DNA of 64,000 nt from an uncultured Bacteroidota bacterium (GTDB lineage: Bacteria; Bacteroidota; Bacteroidia; Flavobacteriales; Flavobacteriaceae): assembly GCA_903838055.1 (NCBI GenBank), contig CAILWV010000016.1, positions 1 through 64,000 of the forward strand. The letters run 5' to 3'. Below, in pieces: positions 1 to 10,146 of the stretch (its first letter is position 1; each line of letters begins with the position of its first letter). The position numbers and the translations under genes were made by a program. The notes below the pieces were generated by a model that worked only from the letters and a program-made list of their open reading frames with translations, did no database searches and was not told where the DNA came from.

Positions 1-95
1 AGTTTAGATACAAATCCATAAGAACGGTGCTCTTCTAATACTAATTTTACACATCCTTCTTTAAATGCGTAATCATACTTAACTTTTCTTTCCAT
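1..95 (-). CDS. IS3-family transposase OrfA (helix-turn-helix), 5' part only
   Basis: The first 31 codons begin MERKVKYDYAFKEGCVKLVL and continue EEHRSYGFVSKL. This resembles the N-terminal helix-turn-helix of IS3-family OrfA proteins, which bind the element ends. The ATG at 95-93 follows immediately after a run of six T residues (minus strand) closing a strong hairpin, so there is no room for a Shine-Dalgarno sequence. The frame is open to the window edge, so completeness, the OrfB partner and frameshift cannot be judged. Confidence 0.6.
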   Translation of the reverse strand, partial: MERKVKYDYAFKEGCVKLVLEEHRSYGFVSK

Positions 96-133
96 AAAAA
101 ATGCCCCAAATAGCGTCTAACTTTTTGGGGCAT
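96..133 (-). terminator. Hairpin plus T-run inside the IS end, downstream of infB
   Basis: The inverted repeat ATGCCCCAA (101-109) and TTGGGGCAT (125-133) is perfect over 9 bp with a 15-nt loop. On the minus strand it is followed by six T residues, the form of an intrinsic terminator. It lies within the presumed IS end, 37 nt past the infB stop, so it would stop transcripts leaving infB before they enter the transposase gene. Confidence 0.6.
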
Positions 134-169
134 GTTCATTTCTCGGGATTTTTAACTTTATGTAATAGG

Positions 170-2983
170 CTATTTAAGCTTTTTCTTCACTTCTACTTCT
201 TGGAAAGCTTCTATAATATCCAACTGTTCAATCTCATTGTAGTTTTTAATTTGAATACCACAATCGTAACCTTTAGAAACCTCTTTCACGTCATCTTTAA
301 ATCGTTTCAATGCGGTAAGTTCTCCCGTAAATACAACAACTCCTTCACGAATAATACGTATTTTAGAGTTTCTGAATATTTTACCATCAGTAACCATACA
401 ACCAGCAATAGTTCCAACTTTAGAAATTTTGAATGTTTCTCTAATTTCGGCAGTACCGGTAACTTCTTCTTTCATTACTGGAGATAACATTCCTTCCATT
501 GCATCTTTCAAATCATCAATAGCATCATAGATGATGGAGTAATTTCGGATATCAATTTCTTCTTTATCGGCAAGTTGTCTAGCATTTCCTGCAGGACGAA
601 CGTTAAATCCTATTATGATTGCATCGGAAGCAGAAGCCAACATAACATCGGTTTCGGTAATTGCTCCAACTCCTTTATGGATAATATTTATTTGAATTTC
701 TTCCGTAGATAATTTAGTAAATGAATTAGACAATGCCTCAACAGAACCATCCACGTCTCCTTTAAGGATAATATTCAATTCTTTAAACTGTCCAAGTGCA
801 ATACGACGACCAATTTCCGCCAAGGTAATATGACGTTGGGTTCTTACAGATTGCTCTCTCATTAATTGCGTACGTTTGGCAGCAATTTGTTTAGCTTCTC
901 TTTCATCTTCAAATACATTGAACTTATCTCCCGCAGTAGGCGCTCCGTCAAGTCCTAAGATTGACATTGGTGTTGAAGGACCAGCTTCTTTAACGCTATT
1001 TCCTCTTTCATCATACATCGCTTTTACCTTACCGTGGTTTTTACCTGCTAAGACATAATCTCCAACTTTTAATGTTCCAGATTGTACTAATATTGTAGAA
1101 ACATATCCTCTACCTTTATCCAATTGTGCCTCAACAACTGTTCCTACTGCAGGCTTATTTGGATTAGCTTTTAAATCTAATAATTCCGCTTCTAATAAAA
1201 CTTTTTCTAGTAGTTCTTTAACTCCCATTCCAGTTTTTGCAGAAATATCATGCGATTGGTATTTTCCACCCCAGTCCTCAACAAGAAGATTCATTGACGC
1301 TAATTTTTCCTTAATTTTCTCAGGATTAGCATGTGGTTTATCTACCTTATTAATTGCAAATATCATAGGAACTCCAGCTGCTTGCGCATGAGAGATAGCC
1401 TCTTTTGTTTGTGGCATAATATCATCATCCGCCGCAATCACAATAATTGCAATATCGGTAACTTGCGCTCCACGGGCACGCATAGCTGTAAACGCCTCGT
1501 GACCAGGAGTATCTAAGAATGTTATTTTTTGACCATTATCTAATTGAACTGCATAAGCACCAATATGTTGGGTGATCCCTCCAGATTCTCCTGCAATTAC
1601 ATTTTCTTTACGAATATTATCAAGCAAGGAAGTTTTACCATGATCTACGTGTCCCATTACGGTTACAATAGGCGCTCTAGTAACTAAATCTTCTTCTCTT
1701 TCTTCAACAACTTCTAACGAATCTTCAAGATCTGTAGTAATAAACTCAACTTCATATCCAAATTCATCGGCTACAATAGTTAAGGTTTCAGCATCCAAAC
1801 GTTGGTTCATGGTAACCATGATTCCAAGTGACATACATGTTCCGATAACTTTTGTAATTGGCACATCCATCATTGTTGCAACTTCACCAACTGTAACAAA
1901 TTCTGTTACTTTGATTGTTTTGCTTCCTTCATCGATTGCTCTTTGCTCATCGTCAGAACGTTGGCGGTGTGTATCTCTTTTATCTCTTCTATACTTAGCT
2001 GCTTTAGATTTAGAACCTTTACCTTGCAGTCTTTCTAGCGTTTCTTTAATTTGGTTTTTTACCTCTTCTTCTGTAGGCTCAACTTTTTGAACAATAGCAG
2101 GGCGGTTTCCTTTTACAAAACCTCCACCACCTGGTTTATTAGCAGTAAATTTATTACCTCCAGCACCCGGTGGTCTTGGACCTGCAGCAGCACCTCCTGG
2201 AGTTCCGGGGCGTGCTTCACCTGGTTTTGGTGGAATTCTTTTACGTTTATTTTTATTTGGATCTAACTTACTTCCACTATTAATTTTTGGAGTTTCAACT
2301 TTCTTTTTAGGTTTGTTGAATTGAGTTAAATCTATTTTTTGTCCTGTTAATGTAGGACCTGAAAGACTTTGATATTGAGTAGTATGCGTCTCATCAACAA
2401 CTGGCTCAACTTCAACCACTATTGGCTCTTCTTTCTTTGGTTTGGAAACTTGTTCTTTTGGAGCTACTTTTTCGGTTGCTTTTGGAGCAGATTTCTTTTC
2501 TTCAGTAGGGGCTTTAGTTGCTGGTTTTACCTCTGGCGTTTTCACTGCCACAGGCTCTACTGAAGGCGCAACTACTTCTGTAACTTTTACAGATTCAGTC
2601 TTTGGAGAAGTAGAAGTTTTAGGAGATAAATCAATTCTTCCAACTTGTTTTGGACCCGAAACTACAGTTTTAGCTTTTATTACTTCAAGACGTTGACGCT
2701 CTTCTTCTAGTTTTTTCTTGTCTTCAATTTCTTTTTCTCTTTCAAGACGAAGTGCTTCTTTTTCTTTTTTTATTTCTTCGCTAACCCCTTTAGACGCTTC
2801 TTTATTTCCCTTGTCACCGGCAAATTGATTTTGTAGAATATCAAATTCTTTATCAGATATCTTAGCATTTGGGTTAGCATCAATAGCAATACCCTTATCT
2901 TTAAGATAATCGACAGCTCTATCTAACGAAATGTTTAATTCCCTTAAAACTTTGTTTATTCTAATATTTCTTTCTTCAGACAT
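170..2983 (-). CDS. infB: Translation initiation factor IF-2
   Basis: A 937-residue GTPase that brings initiator tRNA to the 30S subunit and promotes subunit joining. An IF2 N-terminal segment (about 1-55) is followed by a long low-complexity linker (about 60-340), first Lys/Glu/Pro-rich, then Gly/Pro/Arg-rich. The G domain begins near residue 440 with GHVDHGKTS, followed by DTPGHEAFT and NKVD; domain II and the C-terminal tRNA-binding domain follow. Length and order are usual for Bacteroidota. It is the last gene of rimP-nusA-infB, 38 nt after nusA. The IS-like end lies just past the stop codon, so the original downstream neighbour may have been separated. Confidence 0.98.
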   Translation of the reverse strand: MSEERNIRINKVLRELNISLDRAVDYLKDKGIAIDANPNAKISDKEFDILQNQFAGDKGNKEASKGVSEEIKKEKEALRLEREKEIEDKKKLEEERQRLEVIKAKTVVSGPKQVGRIDLSPKTSTSPKTESVKVTEVVAPSVEPVAVKTPEVKPATKAPTEEKKSAPKATEKVAPKEQVSKPKKEEPIVVEVEPVVDETHTTQYQSLSGPTLTGQKIDLTQFNKPKKKVETPKINSGSKLDPNKNKRKRIPPKPGEARPGTPGGAAAGPRPPGAGGNKFTANKPGGGGFVKGNRPAIVQKVEPTEEEVKNQIKETLERLQGKGSKSKAAKYRRDKRDTHRQRSDDEQRAIDEGSKTIKVTEFVTVGEVATMMDVPITKVIGTCMSLGIMVTMNQRLDAETLTIVADEFGYEVEFITTDLEDSLEVVEEREEDLVTRAPIVTVMGHVDHGKTSLLDNIRKENVIAGESGGITQHIGAYAVQLDNGQKITFLDTPGHEAFTAMRARGAQVTDIAIIVIAADDDIMPQTKEAISHAQAAGVPMIFAINKVDKPHANPEKIKEKLASMNLLVEDWGGKYQSHDISAKTGMGVKELLEKVLLEAELLDLKANPNKPAVGTVVEAQLDKGRGYVSTILVQSGTLKVGDYVLAGKNHGKVKAMYDERGNSVKEAGPSTPMSILGLDGAPTAGDKFNVFEDEREAKQIAAKRTQLMREQSVRTQRHITLAEIGRRIALGQFKELNIILKGDVDGSVEALSNSFTKLSTEEIQINIIHKGVGAITETDVMLASASDAIIIGFNVRPAGNARQLADKEEIDIRNYSIIYDAIDDLKDAMEGMLSPVMKEEVTGTAEIRETFKISKVGTIAGCMVTDGKIFRNSKIRIIREGVVVFTGELTALKRFKDDVKEVSKGYDCGIQIKNYNEIEQLDIIEAFQEVEVKKKLK

Positions 2984-3021
2984 AAAATCTTTTATAAATT
3001 CTTTTTTATTTTGGTGAAAAA

Positions 3022-4263
3022 TTAGTCTTCAAACTCTTCTTTCAAAATGCGCATTACTTCTTGTATTGTTTCTTCTTCTAAATCAGTTCTTCGAGCTAAA
3101 TCGGCTACATCTTGTTTTAAAATACTTCTTGCAGTATCTAAACCAATTTTAGCAAATTCATCAATAATCCATCCATCAATCTCATCAGAAAATTCAGTTA
3201 ATTCAACATCATCATCTTCTACAGTACTTCCTTCTCTAATTACATCTAACTCGTAACCAGTTAATAAACCTGCCAATTTAATGTTTTGACCTCCACGTCC
3301 AATAGCTTTAGAAACTTCTTCAAGTTTTAAATACACCTCAGCATGCATAGTCTCTTCATTAATTTTAACAGATGAAACTTTAGCAGGACTCAATGCTCTT
3401 GTTATCAGTAAAGAAGAATTTGTGGTATAGTTGATTACATCAATATTTTCGTTTCCTAGTTCACGAACAATTCCGTGAATACGAGAACCTTTCATACCAA
3501 CACAGGCACCTACTGGATCAATTCTATCATCATAAGAATCAACGGCAACTTTCGCTTTTTCACCAGGAATTCTAACTACTTTTTTAATCATTATTAAACC
3601 GTCAAAAACTTCAGGAATTTCTTGTTCAAATAATTTCTCTAAGAACACTTCAGATGTTCTTGACATAATAATTTGAGGCTTATTTCCTTTTAATTCAACG
3701 CTTTCAATAATTCCTTTAACATTATCTCCTTTTCGGAAAAAATCAGAAGGAATTTGTTTTTCTTTTGGTAGTACAATTTCGTTTCCGTCATCATCCACTA
3801 AAATAACTACTCTTGGACGCACATGGTGTACTTCTGCAGTATAAATTTCGCCGATAATATCTTTAAATTGTTTGTAAAGATTATTATTATCGTGTTCATG
3901 AATTTTCGAAATTAGATTTTGACGTAAAGCTAAAATTGCTCTTCTACCTAAATCAATAAGTTTAACTTCTTCAGAAACTTCTTCACCAATTTCAAAATCG
4001 GCTTCAATTTTTCTCGCTTCAGTTAGAGTTATTTCTTCATTTTCTAGATCTAAATCATCATCGGCAACAATAACTCTTCTTCTCCAAATTTCCATATCTC
4101 CTTTATCTGGATTTATGATAATATCAAAGTTGTCATCAGAACCATACTTCTTTTTTAAAGCATTTCTAAAAACATCTTCTAAAATCGCCATAAGCGTTAC
4201 TCTATCAATAAGTTTATCGTCTTTAAACTCTGAGAACGAGTCGATTAATGCAATATTCTCCAT
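3022..4263 (-). CDS. nusA: Transcription termination/antitermination protein NusA
   Basis: A 413-residue RNA polymerase accessory factor that affects pausing, termination and antitermination. The N-terminal polymerase-binding domain begins with [16 protein letters not shown] and is followed by an S1 domain (about 135-200) and two KH domains (about 230-370; [14 protein letters not shown] and [14 protein letters not shown]). The C-terminal acidic repeats of the E. coli protein are missing, as is usual in this phylum. It lies 11 nt after rimP and 38 nt before infB, the conserved order of this operon. Confidence 0.97.
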   Translation of the reverse strand: MENIALIDSFSEFKDDKLIDRVTLMAILEDVFRNALKKKYGSDDNFDIIINPDKGDMEIWRRRVIVADDDLDLENEEITLTEARKIEADFEIGEEVSEEVKLIDLGRRAILALRQNLISKIHEHDNNNLYKQFKDIIGEIYTAEVHHVRPRVVILVDDDGNEIVLPKEKQIPSDFFRKGDNVKGIIESVELKGNKPQIIMSRTSEVFLEKLFEQEIPEVFDGLIMIKKVVRIPGEKAKVAVDSYDDRIDPVGACVGMKGSRIHGIVRELGNENIDVINYTTNSSLLITRALSPAKVSSVKINEETMHAEVYLKLEEVSKAIGRGGQNIKLAGLLTGYELDVIREGSTVEDDDVELTEFSDEIDGWIIDEFAKIGLDTARSILKQDVADLARRTDLEEETIQEVMRILKEEFED

Positions 4264-4274
4264 CTATTCTATAA

Positions 4275-4742
4275 TTAATTAAAATTTACTGTAACAATTG
4301 CTTGTTTTATATCTGTGTAAGGTATTTCTTGGTTCTTTTTAACCGTTTCTTTTCCTTTTCCTATTTTTTTTGGCTCTCTTGTTTCCCAAGAAAGTACTAT
4401 TTTAGTTTCATCTGCAGCTGTTAATTCTGCTTCAATAGTTTCAGAACTTGTTTTAACAATAAGCGTTCTTCCAATATTTTTAATGTATTGCCTAGTCATT
4501 ATTAAAGGAGTTCCTACTCCAACTGAAGCAACTTCAAGTGCATAATCTTGCTCTTCTCTATCTAAATTGTTTTCAATTTCTCTGGCTATATCAATACAAT
4601 CTTGAAGATTAACACCAGTATCACCATCCAAAGTTATAAGAATTTTATAAGTATCTGAAATTGAAATATCTATTAAAAAAACACTAGGTTTTCCTAATAA
4701 TGAATTATTTAATAGATTTACTACTTGCTCTTTAAATGTCAT
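4275..4742 (-). CDS. rimP: Ribosome maturation factor RimP
   Basis: A 155-residue protein needed for 30S subunit assembly. It shows the two RimP lobes: the first includes [20 protein letters not shown] and the conserved [14 protein letters not shown] segment, and the second is a small beta barrel ending near the C terminus. The frame is open upstream to 4778, but [11 protein letters not shown] at 4742 matches the usual start of the family; the extra upstream residues look like translated leader. First gene of rimP-nusA-infB. Confidence 0.94.
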   Translation of the reverse strand: MTFKEQVVNLLNNSLLGKPSVFLIDISISDTYKILITLDGDTGVNLQDCIDIAREIENNLDREEQDYALEVASVGVGTPLIMTRQYIKNIGRTLIVKTSSETIEAELTAADETKIVLSWETREPKKIGKGKETVKKNQEIPYTDIKQAIVTVNFN

Positions 4743-4804
4743 AATTTTATAAAAAGAGGGAAGCATTGCTTCCCTCATTATATCATTTCTGTCTAATAAT
4801 GCTG

Positions 4805-4812
4805 CAAATATA
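4805..4812 (-). promoter_or_regulatory. Candidate -7 box for rimP-nusA-infB
   Basis: On the minus strand this reads TATATTTG, a perfect match to the Bacteroidota TAnnTTTG box, 63 nt upstream of the chosen rimP start. No TTG was found at the expected upstream distance, so only the -7 half is supported. Confidence 0.45.
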
Positions 4813-4913
4813 GAAAAATATTTTATATATAAAACTATCCTCTTTTATATTTTTTTCTTACCTTTAACATAGAATTAAAACCCAAATAAATAAATAATAA
4901 AATTAATACAATC

Positions 4914-5738
4914 ATGAAAAAAATTTTAATCCCCACCGACTTTTCAAAAAGTGCTGAATACGCCCTAAAAGTGGCAGCTCAAATTGCCAAAAAAAATAAT
5001 GGTGAAATCATATTATTACATATGTTAGAATTACCCCATCAAGGTAGTGATGCAATGGGCTCAGGAAAAGATATTCCAGAAATTATGTTTTTTAAAAATG
5101 CCGCTATTAACAAACTTGAAGAATTAATGGAGTCAGATTTTTTAGATGGCATTAAAGTTTCAGATATTATTCAATTTGAAATGGCTTTTGACGGAATATT
5201 AAAAATTAGCGAAAAAAATAATGTAGACCTTATTGTTATGGGCTCACATGGAGCTAGTGGTTATAAAGAAATGTTTATTGGATCTAATGCTGAAAAAGTA
5301 GTTCGCCATTCTGAAGTACCTGTTTTAATTATTAAACAAGATCAAGGTGATTTTCAGGTAAATGATTTTGTTTTCGCTTCTGATTTTTCTGACGAAATAA
5401 AAGCCCCTTTTAGTAAAGTAGTAAATTTTGCTAATAAATTTGATGCAACACTACACTTAGTTACTATAAATACTCCAAATGATTTTAAATCAACAGGCGT
5501 AGCACAAGAAACTATGGATAATTTCTTAAAAGGTTTTGAAATTACTAAAGTAGTAACCCATATTTACAATGAGGCAAATATTGAAAAAGGGATTTTAAAT
5601 TTCGCAAAAAGCATCAATGCTGATTTAATCGGAATGAGCACACATGGAAGAAAAGGCCTATCTCATTTCTTTAACGGAAGCATAAGCGAAGATTTAGTAA
5701 ACCATGCTAAACGACCTGTAGTAACTTTTAAAATCTAA
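4914..5738 (+). CDS. Universal stress protein with two Usp domains
   Basis: A 274-residue cytoplasmic protein with two tandem UspA folds. Both carry the ATP-binding signature G-x2-G-x9-G(S/T): GSHGASGYKEMFIGS in the first half and STHGRKGLSHFFNGS near the C terminus. The N terminus KKILIPTDFSKSAEYALK is the standard first strand and loop of the family. It is monocistronic, divergent from rimP and followed by an intrinsic terminator. The stress it responds to cannot be told from the sequence. Confidence 0.93.
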   Translation: MKKILIPTDFSKSAEYALKVAAQIAKKNNGEIILLHMLELPHQGSDAMGSGKDIPEIMFFKNAAINKLEELMESDFLDGIKVSDIIQFEMAFDGILKISEKNNVDLIVMGSHGASGYKEMFIGSNAEKVVRHSEVPVLIIKQDQGDFQVNDFVFASDFSDEIKAPFSKVVNFANKFDATLHLVTINTPNDFKSTGVAQETMDNFLKGFEITKVVTHIYNEANIEKGILNFAKSINADLIGMSTHGRKGLSHFFNGSISEDLVNHAKRPVVTFKI

Positions 5739-5759
5739 AAGTAAACGACTTATACAAAG

Positions 5760-5790
5760 AAAGCTCTCAAGAAATTGGGAGCTTTTTTAT
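5760..5790 (+). terminator. Terminator of the universal stress gene
   Basis: AAGCTCTC and GGGAGCTT (one G-T pair) form a stem around an 8-nt loop, followed by a T-run, 22 nt after the stop codon. Confidence 0.8.
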
Positions 5791-5829
5791 TTAAACACTC
5801 TGTGTCAAAAAAAGAATATTTTTTATAAA

Positions 5830-5858
5830 CAAAAAACTCCTCAATTTCTTGAGGAGTT
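5830..5858 (-). terminator. Terminator of tRNA-Gln
   Basis: A perfect 10-bp stem AACTCCTCAA / TTGAGGAGTT with a 4-nt loop. On the minus strand it is followed by a T-run and lies only 6 nt past the tRNA 3' end. Confidence 0.85.
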
Positions 5859-5864
5859 ATTCTG

Positions 5865-5935
5865 TTGGTCTACAAGGACTCGAACCTTGAAAGACTGCAC
5901 CAAAAACAGTTGTGTTACCATTACACCATAGACCA
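5865..5935 (-). tRNA. tRNA-Gln (anticodon TTG)
   Basis: A 71-nt cloverleaf. The acceptor TGGTCTA pairs with TAGACCA, the T arm contains GGTTCGAGTCC and the anticodon loop TTTTTGG gives anticodon TTG. The discriminator is A and CCA is not encoded. It has its own promoter upstream and terminator downstream on the minus strand. Confidence 0.93.
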
Positions 5936-5998
5936 ATATAACCAGGCATTCTAATTTTTAAAAGTCAATTAAACTTTATTTGTATCTGAATGCGGGTG

Positions 5999-6028
5999 CA
6001 AATTTAATATAAATTTCATTTAATGCAA
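5999..6028 (-). promoter_or_regulatory. Promoter of tRNA-Gln
   Basis: On the minus strand: TTG (6028-6026), a 19-nt spacer, then TAAATTTG (6006-5999). This is an excellent match to the TTG / TAnnTTTG promoter of Bacteroidota. The predicted transcript start is about 55 nt upstream of the mature tRNA 5' end. Confidence 0.75.
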
Positions 6029-6205
6029 ATAATTCACATAATATTATTTAAAAAAATGTTGATTTTTACTAAAATTAATTTTTAGCATTTGCTATTTAGA
6101 TGTACTTCAAAATTTTAGCGAAATTGATTTTAGAAAATTATGTTAACCAATGCTCGATTTCGCAAAAAAATAGTTTCTTTGCACTGAAATTAATATCATT
6201 AATAT

Positions 6206-9200
6206 ATGACAACATTTGACTTCAAAAAGTGGAACAACATAACAGGTTGGGCTGCTTTTACGATAGCATTAATTACCTATTCCTTAACGGTGGAACCTAC
6301 CATGAGTTTTTGGGATTGTGGCGAATATATTGCTACTGCAGCAAAACTCGAAGTCGGCCATCCTCCTGGCGCACCTTTATTTCAAATGCTTGGAGCGTTT
6401 TTTGCTATGTTCGCAACCAGCAAAGAAACTGTTGCATTAATGGTAAACATGATGTCGGTATTCTCTAGTGCATTCACGATATTATTTCTGTTTTGGTCAT
6501 CAACAATTATTTTACGGAAGTTAATTTCATCCTACACGGAAATAAATAAAGACAATAGTATCGCTATATTAGGAAGTTCATTTGTTGGCGCATTGGCTTT
6601 TACCTTTTCAGATAGTTTTTGGTTTAATGCTGTAGAGGCCGAAGTTTATGCAATGGCAACTTTATTCATTGCTCTTTTATTTTGGCTTGGATTACGATGG
6701 GAACAAGAAATGCACCACCCTAGAGGCAACAGATGGCTTTTATTAATAAGTCTTGTTGTTGGGTTGTCATTTGGAGTCCACTTCATGGCATTATTAACCA
6801 TTCCATCTATTGGATTCTTATATTTCTTTAAAAATTATAAAAAGGTTACCGTTAAGAGTTTCCTCCTTGCAAACATAGTAATTGTAGCTATTTTGCTTTT
6901 TATATTCAAACTGTTATTACCTTATACACTTGCATTCTTCGGGAAAACCGAAATTTTCATGGTCAACAGTATGGGGATGCCTTTTGATTCTGGTTCAATT
7001 ACCGCACTAATTATAATAATTGCTTTTTTCTATTTTGGATTAAAATTCACAAAGGAAAAAGGACTTCCTATATTTAACACCATCATATTATGTGTTTTAT
7101 TTGTATTAATAGGGTTTTCCACTTGGATGATGTTGCCTATTCGTGCTAACGCAAATACTCCGATAAATGAAAATAAACCATCGGATGCTGCAGAAGTTTT
7201 AGCGTATTATAACAGAGAACAGTATGGAGTAAATCCTTTGTTTTACGGACCACAATATACCGATGAATTTGCAGGATTAGACCCAATAAACCCATATATT
7301 GACAAAGCTCCCAACTACGAAAGAAATGACAAAACTGGGAAATATGAAATTGTAAACGATTACAAGAACGCGGAACAAAATACAGATGACGCACATAAAG
7401 CTATTCTTCCAAGAATGTGGAGCACCGATAATGTTCAAGGTTACATTAACTTTACTGGAGTGCCTAAATTTACTATAAAACCAGATTATGCTGAAGAAAA
7501 AGAATTAGTAGATGTTGTTGCAGAATTCCGCCAAGCTTATGCCTCTCATAAAATTGATGATGATGGCTATGTGTCCTTCTTAAAAGCTTATGGGGATTAT
7601 CTTGATGTTCAAAAACCATCTACTTTGAGCAACTTAAGTTTTATGGTAGAATACCAATTTGGGTATATGTACGGCCGCTATTTACTTTGGAATTTTGTTG
7701 GAAGACAAAACGACAACCAAGGTAGATATGATAATTTAGATGGAAACTGGATGAGTGGAATTAAATTTATTGATGAAATTCACCTTGGCTCTCAAGACAA
7801 TGTTAGTCCAGATGTACTAAACAATAAAGGCAGAAATTTATATTATTTCATTCCTTTCTTCTTAGCATTATTAGGATTGATGTATCATGCACAAAGAGAT
7901 TTGAAAAGTTTTTATGTTCTACTAGTCTTGTTTTTGTTTACCGGATTGGCCTTAAAAATATACCTAAATGAAAGACCATTTGAGCCTCGCGAACGAGATT
8001 ATGCCTTAGTTGGATCCTTCTATGTGTTTTCTATTTGGATAGGATTTGGTGTCTATGCAATATATGAAATGATTAAAGAAAAAATTGCATCTAAGCTAGT
8101 AGGCCCCGCCGTGATTGCTTCTTGCTTATTAGCAGCTCCAGTATTAATGGCTTCTCAAAACTGGAACGACCACGATCGTTCAGGAAGATATACTGCAATT
8201 GCAATGGCTAAAAATTATCTAGCATCTTGCGATAAAAACGGAATATTATTTACCATTGGTGATAACGACACTTTCCCACTATGGTATGCCCAAGAAATTG
8301 AAGGCTATAGAACCGATGTGAGAATTGTAAATACTAGTTTGTTAATGACCGATTGGTATATCGATCAAATGAAATTAAAAACCTATAAAGCTGCTGGTTT
8401 ACCTATTTCTTTTACACACCAACAATATGTTGCAGATAATAGAGATGCTATTGTTTTTAACAAAAAAGTAGACAGCCGTTGGAATCTTAAAGATTTTATA
8501 ACTTTTGGTAAAAGAGAAGATACTTTATCCCAAGTAGAAATGGAAAGTGGTCACCGACTACACTTCTTTCCTACAAATAAAGTTCGTTTTGATGTAAACA
8601 AAAATAATGTCATTGCAAATAAAATTGTTAATCCAGCTCTAAATGATTCTATTGTTCCATTTATTGATATAGATATTAAAGGCGGGGCTTTATATAAAAA
8701 CCGTTTGATAATGTTTGATATATTAAATAACAACAAATGGAAACGTCCTATATATTTTAGCCCAGGAAGCTTTGGAGATGACGACTATTTATGGATGAAA
8801 GATTACCTTCAAATGGATGGTATGGTTTATAAATTAGTTCCTATAAAAACCAAAGTAAACGAAGACGATTACCCAGATATGGGAAGATTAGACACTGATA
8901 AAAACTATAATCTTGCTATGAAATGGGAATGGGGGAATGGAGAAAGCACTAAGATTTATCACGATCCCGAAACAAGAAGAAATGCTATTTCTTACAGAAC
9001 TAATCTTTCCCGATTGATGAAGCAACTAATTGCAGAGGGAAAATTGGACAAAGCCAAAAATATTATTGATTTAGCAGTAAACAAAACTCCAATTGATTAC
9101 TATGGCTATTATTTAACCTTAGAACCATTTGCAACTGGTTATTATGAAATTGGTCAAAAAGAAAAAGCAAGAGAATTAATTAGTAAATTAATGAATAAAT

Positions 9201-9406
9201 ACAAAGAAGAACTTTTGTATTTCAGCACTTTTAAATCCGTAGACCAAAGCTTTATGGCAACTGATATTATTAGTGCCATTGAACGCTACAGAAGTTTATT
9301 GGAAGTAATGAAAAAACAAGGAGATATTCAGTTTTACAACAAAAGCAGAGTTGAATTTAATTCTTATAACAACCGATTTTCTCGTTTCCAAAGAGATAAC
9401 GAATAA
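6206..9406 (+). CDS. DUF2723 / glycosyltransferase family 117 membrane protein
   Basis: A 1066-residue inner-membrane protein of the DUF2723 (GT117) family, thought to act like protein O-mannosyltransferases that use lipid-linked sugar on the periplasmic side; the actual substrate is unknown. The conserved N-terminal loop SFWDCGEYIATAAKLEVGHPPG, containing the D and E expected at a GT-C active site, follows the first membrane helix. About ten more hydrophobic helices run to about residue 680, including ERPFEPRERDYALVGSFY. The remaining 380 residues are soluble and end in a helical, TPR-like segment. It is monocistronic with a strong terminator. Bacteroidota carry general O-glycosylation of secreted proteins, so such a role is plausible but inferred. 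Confidence 0.88.
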   Translation: MTTFDFKKWNNITGWAAFTIALITYSLTVEPTMSFWDCGEYIATAAKLEVGHPPGAPLFQMLGAFFAMFATSKETVALMVNMMSVFSSAFTILFLFWSSTIILRKLISSYTEINKDNSIAILGSSFVGALAFTFSDSFWFNAVEAEVYAMATLFIALLFWLGLRWEQEMHHPRGNRWLLLISLVVGLSFGVHFMALLTIPSIGFLYFFKNYKKVTVKSFLLANIVIVAILLFIFKLLLPYTLAFFGKTEIFMVNSMGMPFDSGSITALIIIIAFFYFGLKFTKEKGLPIFNTIILCVLFVLIGFSTWMMLPIRANANTPINENKPSDAAEVLAYYNREQYGVNPLFYGPQYTDEFAGLDPINPYIDKAPNYERNDKTGKYEIVNDYKNAEQNTDDAHKAILPRMWSTDNVQGYINFTGVPKFTIKPDYAEEKELVDVVAEFRQAYASHKIDDDGYVSFLKAYGDYLDVQKPSTLSNLSFMVEYQFGYMYGRYLLWNFVGRQNDNQGRYDNLDGNWMSGIKFIDEIHLGSQDNVSPDVLNNKGRNLYYFIPFFLALLGLMYHAQRDLKSFYVLLVLFLFTGLALKIYLNERPFEPRERDYALVGSFYVFSIWIGFGVYAIYEMIKEKIASKLVGPAVIASCLLAAPVLMASQNWNDHDRSGRYTAIAMAKNYLASCDKNGILFTIGDNDTFPLWYAQEIEGYRTDVRIVNTSLLMTDWYIDQMKLKTYKAAGLPISFTHQQYVADNRDAIVFNKKVDSRWNLKDFITFGKREDTLSQVEMESGHRLHFFPTNKVRFDVNKNNVIANKIVNPALNDSIVPFIDIDIKGGALYKNRLIMFDILNNNKWKRPIYFSPGSFGDDDYLWMKDYLQMDGMVYKLVPIKTKVNEDDYPDMGRLDTDKNYNLAMKWEWGNGESTKIYHDPETRRNAISYRTNLSRLMKQLIAEGKLDKAKNIIDLAVNKTPIDYYGYYLTLEPFATGYYEIGQKEKARELISKLMNKYKEELLYFSTFKSVDQSFMATDIISAIERYRSLLEVMKKQGDIQFYNKSRVEFNSYNNRFSRFQRDNE

Positions 9407-9423
9407 TTAGTTTCCACATTTCT

Positions 9424-9459
9424 AAAAGTGCCAATAAATAATTTATTGGCACTTTTTTT
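9424..9459 (+). terminator. Terminator of the GT117 gene
   Basis: A 16-bp perfect inverted repeat (9424-9439 and 9441-9456) around a single central base. The right arm runs into a T-rich tract, 17 nt after the stop codon. Confidence 0.88.
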
Positions 9460-9474
9460 ATTTATTTTTGAAGC

Positions 9475-10113
9475 ATGAAGCTACATTGGGTAAAAACACA
9501 TCGGACAATAAAAAAGATATTTTCAAATTACGTTTGGGATATTCCTAATACGGAAAACAATGTCTACTTAACGTTTGACGACGGCCCAACTCCAGAAATC
9601 ACACAATGGACTTTAAACCACTTGAAGAACTACAACGCCAAGGCAACCTTCTTTTGCATTGGAGATAATATCCGGAAACACCCTGAAGTTTTCAAAGAAC
9701 TATTAAAAGATGGACATTCTATAGGAAACCATACTTTCAATCATTTAAATGGATGGAAAACCAACACAAAAGAGTACATCGAAAACACAAAACTATTTGA
9801 GGAAGAATATAGCAAACTAACCCATGAAAAATGTACTTTATTTCGTCCGCCTTACGGCAAAATAAAACCATCTCAATCTAAAATATTGAGAAAAATGAAC
9901 TACAAAATAATTATGTGGGATGTATTAAGCGTAGATTTTGATACAGCTATTACTCCTGAACAATGTTTAGAAAACGTATTGCAAAATATTAGTGCTGGTA
10001 GTATTATTGTTTTTCACGATAGTGTAAAAGCATATTCTAACTTGGAATATGTTTTGCCAAGAACATTAGAATTTTTAAAACAAAAGGGATTTGTTTGTGC
10101 TAAATTAACTTAA
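9475..10113 (+). CDS. Polysaccharide deacetylase family protein (NodB domain)
   Basis: A 212-residue carbohydrate esterase family 4 type protein that would remove N-acetyl (or similar) groups from a polysaccharide. All signature motifs are visible: VYLTFDDGPTPE (motif 1, catalytic D and metal D), the zinc-binding H-x3-H in IGNHTFNHL, FRPPYGKIK (motif 3), and a late MWDVLSVDFD and IVFHDS. No signal peptide or membrane anchor can be seen, which is unusual for an enzyme acting on envelope polysaccharide, so it may act inside the cell or be exported without a classical signal. It starts 15 nt after the preceding terminator. Confidence 0.9.
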   Translation: MKLHWVKTHRTIKKIFSNYVWDIPNTENNVYLTFDDGPTPEITQWTLNHLKNYNAKATFFCIGDNIRKHPEVFKELLKDGHSIGNHTFNHLNGWKTNTKEYIENTKLFEEEYSKLTHEKCTLFRPPYGKIKPSQSKILRKMNYKIIMWDVLSVDFDTAITPEQCLENVLQNISAGSIIVFHDSVKAYSNLEYVLPRTLEFLKQKGFVCAKLT

Positions 10114-10146
10114 CACAAATCGTTATTAAAAAATATAGTTGGATTT

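Larger units (their letters stand above)
1..138 (-). mobile_element. End of an IS3-family-like insertion sequence, cut by the window edge
   Basis: Read on the minus strand, the segment begins TGAACATGCCCCAAAAAGTT, a TG-starting end with the CCCCAAAAAGTTxGAC core that I associate with the IS150 group of IS3 elements. It continues directly into the start of a transposase OrfA-like reading frame. The outer limit at 138 is my estimate from the terminal CA on the plus strand; no target duplication can be checked because the other end lies outside the window. The infB stop codon is only about 32 nt beyond this end. Confidence 0.6.

Noticed and set aside
101..487. 128-codon plus-strand frame over the infB 3' end
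   Set aside because: It is antisense to infB, has no promoter or family resemblance, and its composition is that of a shadow frame.
7400..9400. Possible frameshift or fusion in the 1066-residue GT117 protein because of its long soluble C terminus
   Set aside because: The frame is continuous, composition is even, and DUF2723 proteins of about 1000 residues with such a tail are usual in flavobacteria.
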